Shown: one piece after another, positions 44,442-52,995 of the stretch
Position numbering within the stretch: the stretch's first letter is position 1
Layout: each line of letters opens with the position of its first letter
From: Phycisphaerae bacterium
GTDB lineage: Bacteria > Planctomycetota > Phycisphaerae > SM23-33
Direction: 5' to 3'
Assembly: GCA_030745875.1 (NCBI GenBank)
Contig: JASLNT010000057.1
Span: 1 to 64,000 of the forward strand
DNA length: 64,000 nt
Made by a program: the position numbers and the translations under genes
Notes under the pieces: generated by a model
Seen by the model: the letters and a program-made list of their open reading frames with translations, nothing else
The model's database searches: none
Told to the model about the DNA's origin: nothing

Positions 44442-45869
44442 ATGAAACTGTCCATAATAGGCATAAGTCATCGCACAGCGCCCGTTGAGGTGCGCGAGAC
44501 CTGCGCTCTTACCGGCGACCTGGCCGGACGGTTCCTGCGCGCCGCGCACCTGGAGAATGTGTTTGAAGAAGCGATGGTGCTGGACACGTGCAACCGCACC
44601 GAACTGTACTTCGTACCGTCCGGGAACGCAGACTGCATGGACAATTTCCTGGGGCACGTGGCGGACCTCAAAAACGTTTCCGGCGAAATCGACAGATCGG
44701 TTTTCTACCGCTACGACGGTCAGGCCGCCGTGGACCACCTGTTTGGCGTGGCCGCTGCGTTGGATTCGCAGATCGTGGGCGAACATCAGATACTCGGGCA
44801 ACTCAAGGAAGCCTACAGGTTGGCTTCGGAGGAACGCACCGCCCGGTTCCTGCTCAATCGATTGATGCACCGGGCGTTTCGCGTTGGTAAGCGCACCCAG
44901 AGCGAAACCCAACTTGGACGCGGTTCGGTAAGCGTCGCCAGCGCCGCAGCGGATCTGGCCGCCCAGATATTCTCCGATATGGGCGACAGGGCTGTGCTTC
45001 TTGTCGGAGCCGGACAGACCATCGAAGCGGCCGCAAAAAGCCTGATCTCTGCGGGTGTCAAGCGCGTAGTGGTGGCCAATCGAACGCTTTCGCGAGCTGA
45101 AGAGCTAACGCGTGAACTTTCCGGGCGGGAAATCGACGATACGGACGATTCCCAACAGGTTCGATGCCCCGGAGTGTTGAGGCATTCGGGCGGGGGCGTC
45201 GGCGACGGTTCTGAAACGCCGCCGGATGACCGCGTGGACGCTCGTGCGATCGAACTTGACCGGATCGGCGAGGTGATCGGCCAGGTCGATATGGTTATCT
45301 GTTCCACCGGATCGTCCGACCCCGTACTGACTTACGACGCCCTGGGCGACATCATATCCCGTCGCAATAAGCTGCTGTACATCGTCGACATCGCCGTCCC
45401 ACGCGACGTTGACCCCAAGCTGGGCGATATGCCCAACGTGTTCCTCCACAACCTTAACGATCTGGACACTGTCGTCGCCCGCAACATCGATCGTCGATGC
45501 CAGGAAATACCGCGCGCCAGGGCGATAGTCGAATTCGAGGTTGATGAATTCGTAAAATGGTACGATTCGCTCCAGGTCGCCTCTACAATAAAACTGCTCA
45601 ACCAGCGTTTCGAGCTGCTCCGCCAAGCCGAGATTAAGCGGTACGGCGGGAAGTTCAGCGACGCCGATCGAGAGCAGCTCGGACGTTTCACCCAGAGCCT
45701 GTGCAAGAAAATACTGCACAGACCGATAGCATTTTTGCGTACACTGTCTCAGGAGGCCTCCGTTAGCGACCAGTTGCTGGCCGTGGAGACCATCTGCCGA
45801 ATGTATGAACTTGACGAGCTAGAGGCCCGGCAGAACGGCCAGGCTGATGATTTGGAGAAAGACGAATGA
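44442..45869 (+). CDS. hemA: Glutamyl-tRNA reductase
   Basis: This 475-residue enzyme makes glutamate-1-semialdehyde from glutamyl-tRNA, the first committed tetrapyrrole step. The catalytic Cys is in VLDTCNRTELY, SQIVGEHQILGQLK follows, and the NADPH fold has VLLVGAGQTIEAAA. The C-terminal dimerisation helix is present. An insertion of about 35 residues rich in Asp and Gly (about 232-268) splits the strand after RTLSRAEELTREL. ICSTGSSDPVLT and LYIVDIAVPRDVDP resume the family pattern. The stop overlaps the next start (ATGA). Confidence 0.95.
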   Translation: MKLSIIGISHRTAPVEVRETCALTGDLAGRFLRAAHLENVFEEAMVLDTCNRTELYFVPSGNADCMDNFLGHVADLKNVSGEIDRSVFYRYDGQAAVDHLFGVAAALDSQIVGEHQILGQLKEAYRLASEERTARFLLNRLMHRAFRVGKRTQSETQLGRGSVSVASAAADLAAQIFSDMGDRAVLLVGAGQTIEAAAKSLISAGVKRVVVANRTLSRAEELTRELSGREIDDTDDSQQVRCPGVLRHSGGGVGDGSETPPDDRVDARAIELDRIGEVIGQVDMVICSTGSSDPVLTYDALGDIISRRNKLLYIVDIAVPRDVDPKLGDMPNVFLHNLNDLDTVVARNIDRRCQEIPRARAIVEFEVDEFVKWYDSLQVASTIKLLNQRFELLRQAEIKRYGGKFSDADREQLGRFTQSLCKKILHRPIAFLRTLSQEASVSDQLLAVETICRMYELDELEARQNGQADDLEKDE

Positions 45870-47392
45870 GTGATGGATGCGTGTATCTTGTCGGCGCCGG
45901 ACCGGGTGATCCCGGACTGATGACCATTCGGGGAAGAGACCTGCTGAATCGCGCCGACGCGGTGGTTTACGATCACCTCGCGGCGCGGCGGCTGCTTGCC
46001 GAAGCTCCGCCCCAGGCCGAGATGATCTATGTCGGCAAGCAGGCCGCGGCGCACACCCTCAAGCAGGAGGAAATCAATGCGCTGCTGGTGCGCCTGGGTC
46101 TGGAAGGCAAGCAGGTTGTCCGTCTGAAGGGCGGGGATCCGTTTGTGTTCGGGCGCGGAGGTGAGGAGGCTTTGGCGCTGGTTGAAGCGGGCGTGGCGTT
46201 CGAGATTGTGCCCGGGATAACTGCGGGTATTGCAGCTCCGGCGTATGCGGGAATCCCCGTAACGCACCGCAATGTGACCAGCTGTATGGCGCTGATAACC
46301 GGGCACGAAACGCCCGACAAGGAAGAGTCCGATCTGGATTACGCATCACTGGCGAACTGGCCGGGTACGCTCGGGTTCTACATGGGCGTGAAGAATCTCC
46401 CGAAGATCGCTTCATCGCTTATCGAACACGGAATGGATCCGCAGACCCCCGCGGCGCTGGTGAGGTGGGGTACTACGACGCGGCAGGAGACTGTTACCGG
46501 AACGCTGGACAACATAACCGAAGTTGCAACCCAAGCAGGGATCAAACCGCCTGCGCTTATCGTGGTTGGACACGTTGTGGCGCTGCGGGAGAACATAAGT
46601 TGGTTCGAGAACCGCCCGTTGTTTGGAAAGCGGATTGTGGTGACTCGGGCGCGGCTTCAGGCTTCCAGAGTCACCCGGCAGCTTGAAGAGCTCGGCGCCG
46701 AAGTGGTCGAACTGCCCGCGATTCGCATAGAACCGCCCGCCGATCCAGCCCCGCTCGATCGGGCGGCGGCGGAGCTTGCATCGGTCGACTGGGTCGTCTT
46801 CACCAGCGCAAACGGCGTTGATGCGTTCTTCGGGGCCCTGAAGCGAGCCGATCTCGACAGCCGCGCGCTGGCTGGCGTGCGGATATGTGTTATCGGACCG
46901 GGCACCGCCAGGCGTCTGGGGCAATTCGGCCTGCAGGCCGACGCCCAACCCAAAACCTACAAAGCCGCCGAAATCTCACAAACTCTGGCGGATATCGACG
47001 ATTTGAGCGGTAAGAAGATAATTTGTCCGCGGGCCGACATTGCGCCAAAGGATCTGGTCGTGGACCTAGAAGCGCTCGGAGCCGACGTAACCGACATAGC
47101 GGCCTATCGAACCGTGGGTGAAACGCCCGAGCCGGAACTGCTCGACGAATTGTTTGAAGACGGCGGGCCGGACTGGATCACCTTCACCAGTTCATCAACG
47201 GTGACGAACTTCGTAAACGCTGTCGGGATAGATCGCCTGCGCGCTTCATCCGCATCGTTGGCGAGCATCGGGCCTGTGACCTCCGGGACGATGCGCAGCT
47301 TGGATTTCGAACCGGACGTTGAAGCCGTCTCGCACACCATTCCCGGGCTCGTAGAAGCGATACTCCAGGCCCAGACGCAAAGAGAACAGTAA
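45866..47392 (+). CDS. Uroporphyrinogen-III methyltransferase/synthase fusion
   Basis: This is a 508-residue bifunctional enzyme. Residues about 1-245 are the SUMT (CobA/CysG-A) methyltransferase: VYLVGAGPGDPGLMTIRG, VRLKGGDPFVFGRGGEE, VVPGITAG-type EIVPGITAGIAAPAYAG and PVTHR. Residues about 250-505 are uroporphyrinogen-III synthase (HemD): KRIVVTRARLQASRVTRQLEELGAEV and DWITFTSSSTVTNFV. It makes uroporphyrinogen III and converts it to precorrin-2, the precursor of siroheme. Its place between hemA and the Ahb gene points to siroheme-derived heme. hemB, hemC and a precorrin-2 dehydrogenase are not in the window. Confidence 0.94.
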   Translation: MSDGCVYLVGAGPGDPGLMTIRGRDLLNRADAVVYDHLAARRLLAEAPPQAEMIYVGKQAAAHTLKQEEINALLVRLGLEGKQVVRLKGGDPFVFGRGGEEALALVEAGVAFEIVPGITAGIAAPAYAGIPVTHRNVTSCMALITGHETPDKEESDLDYASLANWPGTLGFYMGVKNLPKIASSLIEHGMDPQTPAALVRWGTTTRQETVTGTLDNITEVATQAGIKPPALIVVGHVVALRENISWFENRPLFGKRIVVTRARLQASRVTRQLEELGAEVVELPAIRIEPPADPAPLDRAAAELASVDWVVFTSANGVDAFFGALKRADLDSRALAGVRICVIGPGTARRLGQFGLQADAQPKTYKAAEISQTLADIDDLSGKKIICPRADIAPKDLVVDLEALGADVTDIAAYRTVGETPEPELLDELFEDGGPDWITFTSSSTVTNFVNAVGIDRLRASSASLASIGPVTSGTMRSLDFEPDVEAVSHTIPGLVEAILQAQTQREQ

Positions 47393-47394
47393 TA

Positions 47395-49452
47395 ATGACC
47401 GAGAATCACGGACACGGACACGGGAAGAAGCACCTTCCGCACCTGATAGCCTGGGAAGTAACGCGATCGTGCATGCTGGCGTGCAAGCACTGTCGTGCGG
47501 CAGCCAGACCCGAGCCCTACAGCGGTGAGCTGTCCACCGATGAGTGTTTCGCACTCTTGGACAACATCGCATCGTTTTCCAAGCCGATTATCATCCTGAC
47601 CGGCGGGGAGCCGATGCTGCGCGAAGACATCTACGATATCGCCTCCCACGCAACTTCCCTGGACCTGCCGGTCGTGATGGCGCCCTGCGGAATGCTCGTT
47701 GACGATGCTTCCGTCGCGAAAATGAAGGAAGCTGGAATACGATGCATCTCGATATCGCTTGACGGAGCGACCGCTCAAAGCCACGACGACTTCCGCGGTG
47801 TTCCAGGCGCGTTCGACGGGGCGATAAAGGGCATTGAAGCGGCCAAACGCGCCGGACTCGATTTCCAGATAAATACGACCGTCACCCGCCACAATCGCGC
47901 TGAACTCGACGCGGTCAGAAAACTCGCGATTGACCTCGGCGCTACGATCTTCAATCCGTTCCTGCTGGTTCCCACGGGCAGGGGCAAGGATCTTGCCGAT
48001 CAGGAACTGTCGCCCCAGCAGTACGAAGAGGCGCTGCACTGGCTGGCCGATCAGCAGATCGCCGGTGAGATACCGATACGCGTGACCTGCGCGCCGCACT
48101 ATCAGCGGATCAGCCGCCAGAAAGGCGTCGAGCCAAGCGCTCGCCAGGTCAAGGGCTGCATGGGCGGGCAGGGCTTCGCTTTCATTTCGCACCTGGGCAA
48201 GGTGCAGATCTGCGGGTTCCTCGATATAGAATGCGGCGACGTGCGGGCCGAAGGCTTGAACTTCCAGAAGATATGGGAGAATTCAAAGCTGTTCTGTGAA
48301 ATGCGGGATCTTGATTCGTACCACGGGCGATGCGGATATTGCGAATACCGGCGCGTTTGCGGAGGTTGTCGCGCCCGGGCGTATGCAATCAGCGGAGATT
48401 ACCTCGACGAAGAACCCTTCTGCACGCACCAGCCCGCGAAGGCCCCGCAAGCCAAACCGCAACTGGATGAACGGGACAAGGCCCTGATGTCGGTGATACA
48501 GGCGAATTTCCCCGTCGACCGACGTCCCTTCGAACGCCTTGGAGCCTATCTGAACGCTGAGGCCGAAGATATCGAGCGCCGCGTTCAAAAAATGCGCAGC
48601 GATGGGATCATACGGCGGCTGGGAGCGGTGTTCGATTCGCGTAATCTGGGATACGTTTCTACGCTGGTCGCCGCTCGAATCGACCCAGACCGCCTGGAAT
48701 CCGCCGCCGCCGAAGTGACCAAACTGACCGGCGTGACCCATAACTATCGGCGCGAGCATACATACAATCTCTGGTTCACGCTGACGTGTGAATCCGACCA
48801 GCGCCTCGAAGAAACCCTCGAGGACCTGAGACAGCGCATCGGTACGCGCGAAATCCATTCGCTGCCCGCGCTGAAGGTCTTCAAGATACGCGTGAACTTC
48901 CAATTCGCCGAATCGTCGGACGCTATCAAAGCCGCCGTCAGCCATGACCGGGCCTACAGCGCGCCGCACCAGCCTCCCGTCGAGCCCCTCAGCGACGAGC
49001 AGAAACAGCTCGTCCGCCTGCTCCAGGAAAACCTGCCCGATTCTCACAAACCTTTCGACGATATCGCCGATCAGCTCGGCTGGTCGGTCGGACAGGTGCT
49101 CGAACAGATCGAAGACTGGCTGGCCGCCGGTGTGATCAGGCGCCTCGGCGCCGTTGTCCGCCATCAGCGCCTGGGTTTCCGGGCCAATGGAATGGCGGTT
49201 CTGGACGTCCCGGAAGATCGTGAAGACGAGGTCGGCGCGTTCCTGTCCAAGCGATCGGAAATATCGCACTGTTATTGTCGCCCGCGGCTGCCTGACTTCC
49301 CGTACGGTCTGTTTGCGATGACGCACGGACACGATGAGCAGGAGGTCCGCGACCTGGTCGCGCGCCTGGCCGGCGAATTGAAAATCGACAATTTCGACGT
49401 CCTGTTCTCCAAGACCGAGTACAAGAAGGTTTCGATGAAGTACTTCATATGA
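47395..49452 (+). CDS. Fused AhbD-AhbA-AhbB: radical SAM heme synthase with siroheme decarboxylase
   Basis: This 685-residue protein covers several steps of the alternative heme pathway. Residues about 14-345 are a radical SAM enzyme: the cluster is C26-C30-C33 in LIAWEVTRSCMLACKHCRA, and a SPASM-like end has CGYCEYRRVCGGCRARAYA, closest to AhbD. Two Lrp/AsnC-like siroheme decarboxylase units follow: about 355-510, with GVTHNYRREHTYNLWF, and 525-680, with ISHCYCRPRLPDFPYGLF. Both motifs are hallmarks of AhbA/AhbB and NirDLGH. In known organisms these are separate proteins. AhbC is not visible. The N-terminus is His-rich (HGHGHGKKH). The start is 2 nt after the cobA-hemD stop. Confidence 0.9.
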   Translation: MTENHGHGHGKKHLPHLIAWEVTRSCMLACKHCRAAARPEPYSGELSTDECFALLDNIASFSKPIIILTGGEPMLREDIYDIASHATSLDLPVVMAPCGMLVDDASVAKMKEAGIRCISISLDGATAQSHDDFRGVPGAFDGAIKGIEAAKRAGLDFQINTTVTRHNRAELDAVRKLAIDLGATIFNPFLLVPTGRGKDLADQELSPQQYEEALHWLADQQIAGEIPIRVTCAPHYQRISRQKGVEPSARQVKGCMGGQGFAFISHLGKVQICGFLDIECGDVRAEGLNFQKIWENSKLFCEMRDLDSYHGRCGYCEYRRVCGGCRARAYAISGDYLDEEPFCTHQPAKAPQAKPQLDERDKALMSVIQANFPVDRRPFERLGAYLNAEAEDIERRVQKMRSDGIIRRLGAVFDSRNLGYVSTLVAARIDPDRLESAAAEVTKLTGVTHNYRREHTYNLWFTLTCESDQRLEETLEDLRQRIGTREIHSLPALKVFKIRVNFQFAESSDAIKAAVSHDRAYSAPHQPPVEPLSDEQKQLVRLLQENLPDSHKPFDDIADQLGWSVGQVLEQIEDWLAAGVIRRLGAVVRHQRLGFRANGMAVLDVPEDREDEVGAFLSKRSEISHCYCRPRLPDFPYGLFAMTHGHDEQEVRDLVARLAGELKIDNFDVLFSKTEYKKVSMKYFI

Positions 49453-49471
49453 TAACCTTCAGGGTTGTCGG

Positions 49472-50101
49472 ATGGTTCATCGGAGCTGGCAGGTGATTGA
49501 CGAAGGTTATATAAAATTCCACTCCCAGTTGCACCAGACCCCCCCTCCGTCGGAATGGGTCGTCGAGGAGGTCAACACGTGGCGCGACCGCATGTATGCG
49601 CTGGGCTACATCGGGGCGTACGAGGGCGGAATCGGGTACGGTAATATCTCGGTGAAGTCCGACCTTCTCAACGAGTTCATAGTCACCGGATCGGGCACGG
49701 GAACGATACCGCTTCTATTTCCCGACCACTTCACGCGCGTCAGCAGCTACAGCATCGATGAGAACTCCGTGGTTTGCGAAGGCAGGATAGACGCCTCGTC
49801 GGAATCGATGACCCACGCGGCGGTATACGCTTGTGCTCCGGACGCCAGAGCGGTGATCCATATTCATTCCCGCAAACATTGGGACGCGCTGTTGAACAGG
49901 ATTCCCACCACCAGCAAGTCGGCGGCGTACGGTACGCCCGAGATGGCCAGGGAAATCAAACGGCTGTTCGATGAAACTGACTTTCGAGAAATCCGCGTAA
50001 TGGCGATGGCCGGACACGAAGAGGGCATCCTGTCGTATGGAACGAGCCTCGAAGACGCCGGCAGGCGGCTTCTGGAGGTGCTTGAAGGCGAATATCCGTA
50101 G
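49472..50101 (+). CDS. Class II aldolase/adducin-family protein
   Basis: This is a 209-residue protein. GYIGAYEGGIGYGNISVKS is the substrate loop, HAAVYACAPDARAVIHIHSRKHW gives the zinc-binding HxH, and a third metal His is in MAMAGHEEGILSYG. Relatives act on sugar phosphates such as fuculose or ribulose phosphate, or dehydrate methylthioribulose phosphate; the substrate is not evident here. AGGG precedes the ATG by 8 nt. It starts 19 nt after the Ahb fusion and is probably in the same transcript, with no obvious link to heme. Confidence 0.85.
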   Translation: MVHRSWQVIDEGYIKFHSQLHQTPPPSEWVVEEVNTWRDRMYALGYIGAYEGGIGYGNISVKSDLLNEFIVTGSGTGTIPLLFPDHFTRVSSYSIDENSVVCEGRIDASSESMTHAAVYACAPDARAVIHIHSRKHWDALLNRIPTTSKSAAYGTPEMAREIKRLFDETDFREIRVMAMAGHEEGILSYGTSLEDAGRRLLEVLEGEYP

Positions 50102-50131
50102 CAAACGTTGAAACCACCGAAGGGCGACATC

Positions 50132-51376
50132 ATGATCCACAGAATTTGGCGAGTTATGTTCTTGTCGGTCGTTGTGCTGGGCGGATCGTATGGCTTGCTG
50201 CCAGGCGAAGAGGCCAAAGCGCCCAAAGATCCCAAGGTTGTGATGCTCGGGCTGATAAGGCGCGCCGACGCAATGGAGAAAGCTCGAAAGTTCGACCAGG
50301 CGATATCCGAATACCTCAAAATCGTCAAACTGTCGTCGAAGATCTACGGAGCCGACTCCCACCAGACCGCCTCCTTCACCAACAATCTCGCCGCTCTTTA
50401 CGCGAATCTGGGCTCATACGATAAGGCTGAAAAACTCTACCTGCAGAGCATCAAAACAGATGAAAAGGCTATCGGAAAGAACGCGCCGGACCTGGCCGAC
50501 ACCATGTGCAACCTCGCTGCGATGTACATGTCCGCCGGGAAACCCGACAAGGCCTTTCCGCTATACGAACGCAGCCTGAAGATATACCGGGGCAAGCTCG
50601 GCGAGAAATCTCGCAAGGCAGCCGCAGTACTCGACCATATCGGCAGCCTCTATTACCAGACCGAGAAGTATCTCGAAGCCGAAAAAGCGTTCAATCAGAG
50701 CTGCGAAATACTCGCCGAGAAACCCGGAAAAGAGCACCCCACATTCGCCATAGTACAAATCCACCTAGCCGCTGTGCTCGTCGCGACCGACCGGTCCGAA
50801 AAAGCGGAAACCCTCTATCTGGAAAGCATCAAGGTGCTCGAAGCCAAGCTCGACAAGAACCACTGGGAGCTCGGCCGGGCTCTTAGCAATCTGGCCGGGA
50901 TGTACCGAAGATCTCGCGAGTTTGAAAAAGCGGTCCCGTTGTATCTGCGCGTAATCGAGATCTGCCAAGCCAGGCTCGGAAAGGACCACTTGATGGTCGC
51001 CGACGAGGTCAGCAATCTCGCCAGCATCTACTACGAAATGGGGCAGCACGCAAAAGCCGCCCCGCTGTACCTGCAAAGCATCAAGATCATCGAAGCGAAG
51101 TTGGGCAAGAAGCACGCCATGGTGGCGACCATGATGAACAACCTGGCGCTGGTTTACTGGGAAATGAAGAAGTACAAGGAGGCCGAAACCCTGTACTTGC
51201 GATGTCTCAAAATGGATGAGGCGGCGCTGGGGAAGGATCACCCGGAAGTAGGGGTTACGCTGGACAACCTCTCGAAGCTCTACATGGCGATGGGGAAGTA
51301 CGATCTGGCTAGGACATATCGCGACAGAAGCCGAAAGATCAAACAAGCCGCACGTGAGAAATCCGAATCAAAGTAG
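50132..51376 (+). CDS. Secreted tetratricopeptide-repeat protein
   Basis: This 414-residue protein has a signal peptide (VMFLSVVVLGGSYGLLPG) and about eight 42-residue TPR units of the kinesin-light-chain type. The repeats carry the pattern NLAxLYxxxGxYxKAExLYLxSIKIxE. GAAGGGCGACATC before the ATG holds the ribosome-binding site; the frame also opens at a TTG eight codons earlier. It would work as a periplasmic or surface scaffold; the partner is unknown. It lies between the heme operon and the RHS locus, in the same direction as both. Confidence 0.82.
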   Translation: MIHRIWRVMFLSVVVLGGSYGLLPGEEAKAPKDPKVVMLGLIRRADAMEKARKFDQAISEYLKIVKLSSKIYGADSHQTASFTNNLAALYANLGSYDKAEKLYLQSIKTDEKAIGKNAPDLADTMCNLAAMYMSAGKPDKAFPLYERSLKIYRGKLGEKSRKAAAVLDHIGSLYYQTEKYLEAEKAFNQSCEILAEKPGKEHPTFAIVQIHLAAVLVATDRSEKAETLYLESIKVLEAKLDKNHWELGRALSNLAGMYRRSREFEKAVPLYLRVIEICQARLGKDHLMVADEVSNLASIYYEMGQHAKAAPLYLQSIKIIEAKLGKKHAMVATMMNNLALVYWEMKKYKEAETLYLRCLKMDEAALGKDHPEVGVTLDNLSKLYMAMGKYDLARTYRDRSRKIKQAAREKSESK

Positions 51377-51629
51377 GACAAACTGCTCCGATTCCGAGGC
51401 TTCATCTTCGAAAGAAGCGATAAAGAATAAGTAAATAGACATATGTGAAGATGGGAATATCGGGCCGGGTATGTGCTTACGGGAGAAGACTTTTTCATCC
51501 GGATAGGACCGTAGAAAAACTGCGCAAAGTCGATACCGAGCGTGCTTTTACAAGTTTCTTACTAGTTTATTTGACCGGTGCGCCTTATCCTCGGTTTTGT
51601 TGATACAAACGTTCTGTTCGAGGTGGGTA
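51377..51629. other. Gap before the RHS locus
   Basis: This gap is AT-richer than its surroundings and has no gene that I can support and no clear terminator. It should hold the promoter for the transglutaminase-type gene. I could not choose a convincing -35/-10 pair. Confidence 0.35.
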
Positions 51630-52946
51630 TTGGGAAGACGAAAAGGGAAATCACGGCCGCGAAAACGAACGCGGAAGTCTGTCAAACAGTCCAGATCCAA
51701 TAGGGCGATGTTCATCGCCGCATCTATTACCGTACCAGCTGCTCTCGGTGTCTTTACGTACTTCGTGTTCTTCGCGGGCAAGCCCGCCGCAACGCCCGCC
51801 GTTTCCAACTACACGTTCACTCCGACCAAAACCATACGCAAGGCAAAGTCGCTCAATGAACTGTTGCGCATGTCGCCGACGCAACTGGCCAACGTCGACA
51901 TTGCCGAGATGAACCTGCTCTGCGCCATGGGCCTGCCGGGAGCTGAGAAGCTCGATATCGACCACTGTCTGGCCACGCTGGATAAATGGGCCGCGCGTGT
52001 GAAATCTGAGACCGAGCGTCATCTGTACCGTCTGGACGATCCGAAATGGGCGAAGCAATATCGCAATAGTGAAGCGGACTTCCGGGCGTTGTTCCTTGTT
52101 CAGGTTCTTCAGGAGGACCTCGGCGTCCAATACGACATGAGCGCCATAGGCAGCTTCGCCTTCAACGATTCGCGCGTGGCTTTCCTCCACGGTATGATCC
52201 CGGCCAGGGGGAAGTTCCCCGACGAAAGTCCCGGCGGGACGTGCACCTCAATGCCCGTTCTTTACGTTGCCGTTGGTCGGCGGCTGGGCTATCCGCTGAA
52301 ACTCGTCACCGCCGACAGTCACCTGTTCGTCCGCTGGGACGGGCTCGATCACGCCAATCCGGCGTGGCGCGAGCGGTTCAATATCGAAGGCACAAACAGT
52401 GGCATGAGCACCCATTCGGACGACTACTACAAGACCTGGCCGATCAAGACGACCGACCACCAGGTGCGGGCCAACCGCTATCTTATCTCTTTGACGCCGG
52501 TCGAAGAATTCGCGCAGTTCCTGGCCTCTCGCGGACATTGCGCTTCGGACAACAATCGACTGCCCCTCGCCGCTCGATGCTATGAAAACGCCTATCGTTA
52601 TGATTCGACGCGGCCGTGCTATCAGGCGTGGTTCACAAAGGCTGCGACGCGATGCGGGTACCGCCCGTCCACGCCCCCGTTGGTCCGACTGCTCGCCAGC
52701 CGCAGACGTCCGATGATAGGCGACGATACGTTTATCCATCGGACCAACAGGTCCAGCCCGCCCGCAACTCCGATGAGGATCCCTCGCCCCGGATCGCAGC
52801 AAAACCCGGCGATCTACGGGCCGTCGCACCCGACGGCGCCAAACCCCGCCCAATCGCACATTCCCCAAATACAACAGACCCCGCAGCCCGGACCGCTGCA
52901 ACAACACCGTACGCCGACAATCGTCCAGCCGCCGAGGTCGCAATAG
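51630..52946 (+). CDS. Membrane-anchored transglutaminase-like (SirB1-type) protein
   Basis: This is a 438-residue protein. A Lys/Arg-rich N-terminus is followed by a membrane helix (MFIAASITVPAALGVFTYFVFF). A domain of about 230 residues resembles SirB1/transglutaminase-core proteins: LNELLRMSPTQLANVDIAEM, then PGGTCTSMPVLYVAVGRRLGYPLKLV with the candidate catalytic Cys, and TADSHLFVRWDG with His and Asp. The last 110 residues are Pro/Gln/Arg-rich and disordered. The start is uncertain: no ATG precedes the helix, and TTG with AGGTGG just upstream was taken. Its last 31 codons lie in the 142-bp repeat shared with the second RHS cassette. Confidence 0.7.
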   Translation: MGRRKGKSRPRKRTRKSVKQSRSNRAMFIAASITVPAALGVFTYFVFFAGKPAATPAVSNYTFTPTKTIRKAKSLNELLRMSPTQLANVDIAEMNLLCAMGLPGAEKLDIDHCLATLDKWAARVKSETERHLYRLDDPKWAKQYRNSEADFRALFLVQVLQEDLGVQYDMSAIGSFAFNDSRVAFLHGMIPARGKFPDESPGGTCTSMPVLYVAVGRRLGYPLKLVTADSHLFVRWDGLDHANPAWRERFNIEGTNSGMSTHSDDYYKTWPIKTTDHQVRANRYLISLTPVEEFAQFLASRGHCASDNNRLPLAARCYENAYRYDSTRPCYQAWFTKAATRCGYRPSTPPLVRLLASRRRPMIGDDTFIHRTNRSSPPATPMRIPRPGSQQNPAIYGPSHPTAPNPAQSHIPQIQQTPQPGPLQQHRTPTIVQPPRSQ

Positions 52947-52995
52947 TGAACAGCGAACGATATACTGGAACGTATCGAGAGGATTCGAAGATGCG
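52854..52995 (+). repeat. RHS cassette repeat, copy A
   Basis: This 142-bp segment covers the last 31 codons of the transglutaminase-like gene, the 44-nt gap and the first codons of the RHS gene. Copy B (54891-55032) aligns without gaps at about 129 of 142 positions by eye; the last 101 bp differ at only 3. TATACT (52961-52966) and AGAGGATT within it could be promoter and ribosome-binding site of the cassette. Confidence 0.85.
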
